From Microbacterium sp. EST19A (GTDB lineage Bacteria; Actinomycetota; Actinomycetes; Actinomycetales; Microbacteriaceae): a stretch of DNA of 64,000 nucleotides. The stretch covers positions 186,001 to 250,000 of the forward strand of contig NZ_JAHXYZ010000001.1 in NCBI RefSeq assembly GCF_019969685.1, written 5' to 3'. Made by a program: the position numbers and the translations under genes. Below, piece by piece: positions 61,221 to 64,000 of this stretch; position 1 is the stretch's first letter; each line of letters begins with the position of its first letter. Below the pieces are notes generated by a model, which had not been told where the DNA came from, ran no database searches, and worked only from the letters and a program-made list of their open reading frames with translations.

Positions 61221-63419
61221 TCAGGCGAGCTGACGACGGGCCTGCGCCGCGAAGGCCCCGTCGCGCGCCATGAGCTCGTCGAACGTGCCCGATTCGACGA
61301 CGCGCCCGCGCTCGAGGTAGTGGATGCGGTCGGCATCCATCACGGTGCTGAGGCGGTGCGCGATCACGATCCGCGTCACCGAGAGGCGTGCCAGGCTCTC
61401 GGCGACGACCGCCTGCGTCACGTTGTCGAGAGCGCTCGTGGCCTCGTCGAAGAGCAGGATGCGCGGATCCCCCGCGAGCGCCCGGGCGATGAGCAGCCGC
61501 TGTCGCTGCCCTCCGGACAAGGTGGACCCGCCCTCGGTGATGACCGTGTGCATGCCCATCGGCATCGCACGCACGTCGTCGGCGAAGCCGGCCCGCTCCG
61601 CCGCACGCCACGCGGCGTCGATGGTGAGACCGACGGCATCCCCGAGGATGTTCGTCAGGATCGACCCCGGCAGCGGCTCGACCGTCTGCAGCACCACGCC
61701 GAACTGTCGGCGCACGGCACGCAGATCGAGGCCGGAGAGATCCTGGTCGTCGAGATAGACACCACCCTCCTCCGGTGTCTCGAATCCGAGCAGCAGACGC
61801 CCGAGCGTCGACTTGCCGGAACCGGACGGGCCGACGAGCGCGACCGCGCTTCCCGGCGGGATGCTGATCGAGACGTCGTCCAGCACGGCCGGACCATCCG
61901 GGTCGTAGCGGAACGTGACACCGCTGAACTGCACGTCTCCGCGGAGCTCGCCCGGCTCGGCCTTGGCCTCGTCGTCTTCGGGGTGTTCGCTCAGCACGGG
62001 CAGGACGCGCGTCATCCCGGGTGCGGCCTGCACGAGCTGCGTGACGATGGCGATGATCGAGAGCACCGCACCGACCACCTGCCCGAACGCCGCGTTGATG
62101 GCGAGGAACTCCCCCGGTCCGGCGAGCGGTGGATCACTCAACCCGACGGCCGCGAAGAGCACGAGCGACCCGATGACGGGGAAGACCGCCAGGGTGACGT
62201 TCATCAGGTTCTGCGCCCGGCGGACGTCGTTCTGCGCCGCGCGCCGCGCGCGGAACCGCTCGGCCCAGCGCTCGAACGCCTTCTCGTGCGCTCCCGCGAC
62301 GCGCAGCTTGCTGATGCCGGTGACGAGCTCGAGCACGAGCCCGCTCAGCTGTCCCGCGGTCTCCTCCACGGCCTGCGAACGCCGCAGCTGGGCGCGGCTC
62401 GAGATGACGACGAGCGCTGCGAGGACGGCGATCAGCAGCGTCGCGATCACCCCGAACACGATGCTGTAGAACCAGATGAGGCCGAGGCTCAGGACCGTGG
62501 TCGCGACGCCGAGGAGCGCGACCACCGCGCCGCCGCCGACGACCTGCACGATGGTCTCCACGGATTGCATCCGGACTGCGAGGTCACCGGACGAGTAGCG
62601 GCGGAAGAAAGTCGCGGGCAGCGAGAGCAGCCGATTCCAGACTGCGGCGACCAGGAAGGTGCTGACCCTCCCCTGCACGCGCAGCGCGGAGATCGCCGTG
62701 GCCAGCTGCAGCAGAGCTCCGGCGAGCGCCGCCACGACGAGGGCGAGCGAGAGCTGCAGGAGGTCCGGCAGGTCCGCCTCCGGGATCACCGCCCCGACGA
62801 TGCGGCCCGTCACGATCGGCACCGCGAGCGCGACGACGGCCGCCCCGAGAGCGACCGCCACCAGCCGGATGATGTCACGGCGCGAGGGGATCAGCGCGGC
62901 ACGCAGCAGCGCCGGGAGCGTGACAGCTCCCTCGGGGAGGGGCCGGTACACGACGACGGCATCTTCGTCGATCGTCGCCGCGATCGTGGCGTCGACGAGC
63001 ACGCGCGCACGTGTCCGCGGATCGATCAGTTCGTACCGCGAGAGACCCCGAGGCAGCAGCGCGACCGGCGCACCGCCGTCGACGAGCCGCGCGAGCATCG
63101 GACCGGTGCCGTGCGTCCACCATCCGGCCGTCAGCCGCACCGGACGCGTGCGGACCCGGGCGAGCCGCGCGAGGGTCGAGACGCGATCCGCGCCGCCGGC
63201 GTCCGCGGGCATCGGCGTGAACGCCGCTCCGAGCGCCTTGATGATCACGGCGAACGCCGCGTCGAGAGGATCTCCCCCGGCGGTGCCGGCCGCGACCGGA
63301 TCCGGCGTGCCGACCAGCGAGCGGAGCTCGGCGAGAGCGTTCGCCATCGCCGACATCCGGCCCGCTCGTCGGGCGCGCACACGCGCGGCGCCGTGGAGCT
63401 CGCTGTCGTCGACGTTCAT
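61221..63419 (-). CDS. NHLM-type bacteriocin-export ABC transporter, permease/ATPase subunit
   Basis: 732 residues. An N-terminal soluble region of about 170 residues has the block [34 protein letters not shown], typical of NHLM permease/ATPase subunits and unlike ordinary ABC exporters. A six-helix exporter membrane domain follows, then an ATPase with Walker [18 protein letters not shown], signature [17 protein letters not shown] and Walker [12 protein letters not shown]. No C39 peptidase domain here. It overlaps the next gene upstream by four bases (ATGA), so the two form one exporter operon. Confidence 0.88.
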   Translation of the reverse strand: MNVDDSELHGAARVRARRAGRMSAMANALAELRSLVGTPDPVAAGTAGGDPLDAAFAVIIKALGAAFTPMPADAGGADRVSTLARLARVRTRPVRLTAGWWTHGTGPMLARLVDGGAPVALLPRGLSRYELIDPRTRARVLVDATIAATIDEDAVVVYRPLPEGAVTLPALLRAALIPSRRDIIRLVAVALGAAVVALAVPIVTGRIVGAVIPEADLPDLLQLSLALVVAALAGALLQLATAISALRVQGRVSTFLVAAVWNRLLSLPATFFRRYSSGDLAVRMQSVETIVQVVGGGAVVALLGVATTVLSLGLIWFYSIVFGVIATLLIAVLAALVVISSRAQLRRSQAVEETAGQLSGLVLELVTGISKLRVAGAHEKAFERWAERFRARRAAQNDVRRAQNLMNVTLAVFPVIGSLVLFAAVGLSDPPLAGPGEFLAINAAFGQVVGAVLSIIAIVTQLVQAAPGMTRVLPVLSEHPEDDEAKAEPGELRGDVQFSGVTFRYDPDGPAVLDDVSISIPPGSAVALVGPSGSGKSTLGRLLLGFETPEEGGVYLDDQDLSGLDLRAVRRQFGVVLQTVEPLPGSILTNILGDAVGLTIDAAWRAAERAGFADDVRAMPMGMHTVITEGGSTLSGGQRQRLLIARALAGDPRILLFDEATSALDNVTQAVVAESLARLSVTRIVIAHRLSTVMDADRIHYLERGRVVESGTFDELMARDGAFAAQARRQLA

Positions 63420-64000
63420 CGGGCACCGCTCTCGGCCGAGAAGAGGAGGCTGTAGGGGCCGCCGCTGACGATCATCTCGTCGTGGGTCCCGCGTTCGACG
63501 ATGCGACCGCGATCCAGGACGATGATCTCGTCGCAGTCCCGGATCGTGCTCAGCCGGTGGGCCACGATCAGCGTCGTGCATCCGCGTCGGCGGATGTTCC
63601 GGTCGATGAGCTCCTCGGTCGTCGGGTCGAGGGCGCTCGTCGCCTCGTCGAGGATCAGGATGCTCGGCTCCGCGACGAGAGCGCGGGCGATCTCGAGCCG
63701 TTGCGCCTCACCGCCGCTGAAGTTCCCGCCGCTCTCGCGCACGTCGGCGGAGTAGCCGCCGGGTCGGCGAGCGATCTGCTCGTGGATCAGCGCGTCCTGC
63801 GCGGCGCCGACCACGCGCGCCGTGGGGACCGTCGCGTCCCAGAGCGTGAGGTTGTCGCGCACGGTGCCGCTGAACAGCCGGATGTCCTGGTCGACGAGGG
63901 CGACGGACGAGGTGATGGTATCGGCAGGCCATTCGTCGCGAGCACGGCCGTCGAAGAGGATCTCTCCGCTCCACGGCTCATGGAGTCCGGCGACGAGCCG
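63416..64000 (-). CDS. ABC exporter subunit (likely NHLM peptidase/permease/ATPase), 5' part outside window
   Basis: The C-terminal about 194 residues are visible, reading from the right edge [18 protein letters not shown] through the ATPase signature [19 protein letters not shown] (FSGGE in place of LSGGQ), Walker [16 protein letters not shown] and the H loop [15 protein letters not shown]. Coupling to an NHLM permease/ATPase gene implies the partner is the C39 peptidase-permease-ATPase, but that domain is outside the window. Precursor peptide and maturation genes would be expected further right. Confidence 0.8.
   Translation of the reverse strand, partial: RLVAGLHEPWSGEILFDGRARDEWPADTITSSVALVDQDIRLFSGTVRDNLTLWDATVPTARVVGAAQDALIHEQIARRPGGYSADVRESGGNFSGGEAQRLEIARALVAEPSILILDEATSALDPTTEELIDRNIRRRGCTTLIVAHRLSTIRDCDEIIVLDRGRIVERGTHDEMIVSGGPYSLLFSAESGAR

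Overview
The window is about 64 kb of high-GC actinobacterial chromosome. Ribosomal protein sequences and order, short overlapping genes, menaquinone biosynthesis, LAxTG-type surface anchoring and many GTG starts all point to the family Microbacteriaceae, most likely Microbacterium or a close relative (inference from protein sequence; no search was run). I saw no tRNA, rRNA, insertion sequence, prophage or CRISPR array.

Layout. (1) 1-5.1 kb: a VOC protein fragment, murB with the two-gene MaoC/HadAB-like dehydratase pair, a TauE/SafE exporter and a 4-coumarate-CoA-ligase-like enzyme. (2) 5.1-27.2 kb, all minus strand: the translation super-cluster, transcribed right to left. It runs rpsL-rpsG-fusA, tuf, a small antitoxin-like gene, then rpsJ to rplE (S10/spc), rpsH to rplO, secY-adk-map plus a membrane thioredoxin, and infA-rpmJ-rpsM-rpsK-rpoA-rplQ. 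Strong hairpins cut it into sub-operons. No rpsN lies between rplE and rpsH. (3) 27.4-35 kb: small and hypothetical genes, including a 28-aa and a 50-aa protein, a PadR/HAAS pair, YajQ, a GntR regulator, an alpha/beta hydrolase and a lipoprotein. (4) 35-43 kb: electron transport and menaquinone genes (ferredoxin reductase, polyprenyl synthase, menG, menF, menD), plus DUF402, PPK2 and PLDc_N proteins. (5) 43-49.8 kb: envelope proteins, a rhomboid-like/DUF2156 fusion, arfB, and a drug-efflux MFS gene divergent from its TetR regulator. (6) 49.8-61.2 kb: two nearly duplicate histidine kinase/response regulator pairs bracketing two beta-lactamase-fold serine hydrolases, a PBP4-type D-Ala-D-Ala carboxypeptidase and a sortase-anchored LAQTG surface protein. 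(7) 61.2-64 kb: two NHLM-type bacteriocin-export ABC transporter genes entering from the right edge.

The most interesting unit is (6). Two intergenic regions inside it, and nowhere else that I noticed, carry copies of a dyad GGACCTGGGTCC / GGACCCAGGTCC. One lies between the divergent hydrolases, the other between the surface protein and kinase 2. This suggests one regulon for cell-wall modification run by the flanking NarL-type regulators. Other signals are: a pair of long intergenic inverted repeats built on TTCTGCG units at 19-bp spacing (4945-5019 and 47626-47691); a heavily structured, probably non-coding segment at about 22.0-22.3 kb; and a very regular promoter layout in which a TANNNT box sits exactly six bases before an ATG or GTG start in at least thirteen genes, implying widespread leaderless transcription.
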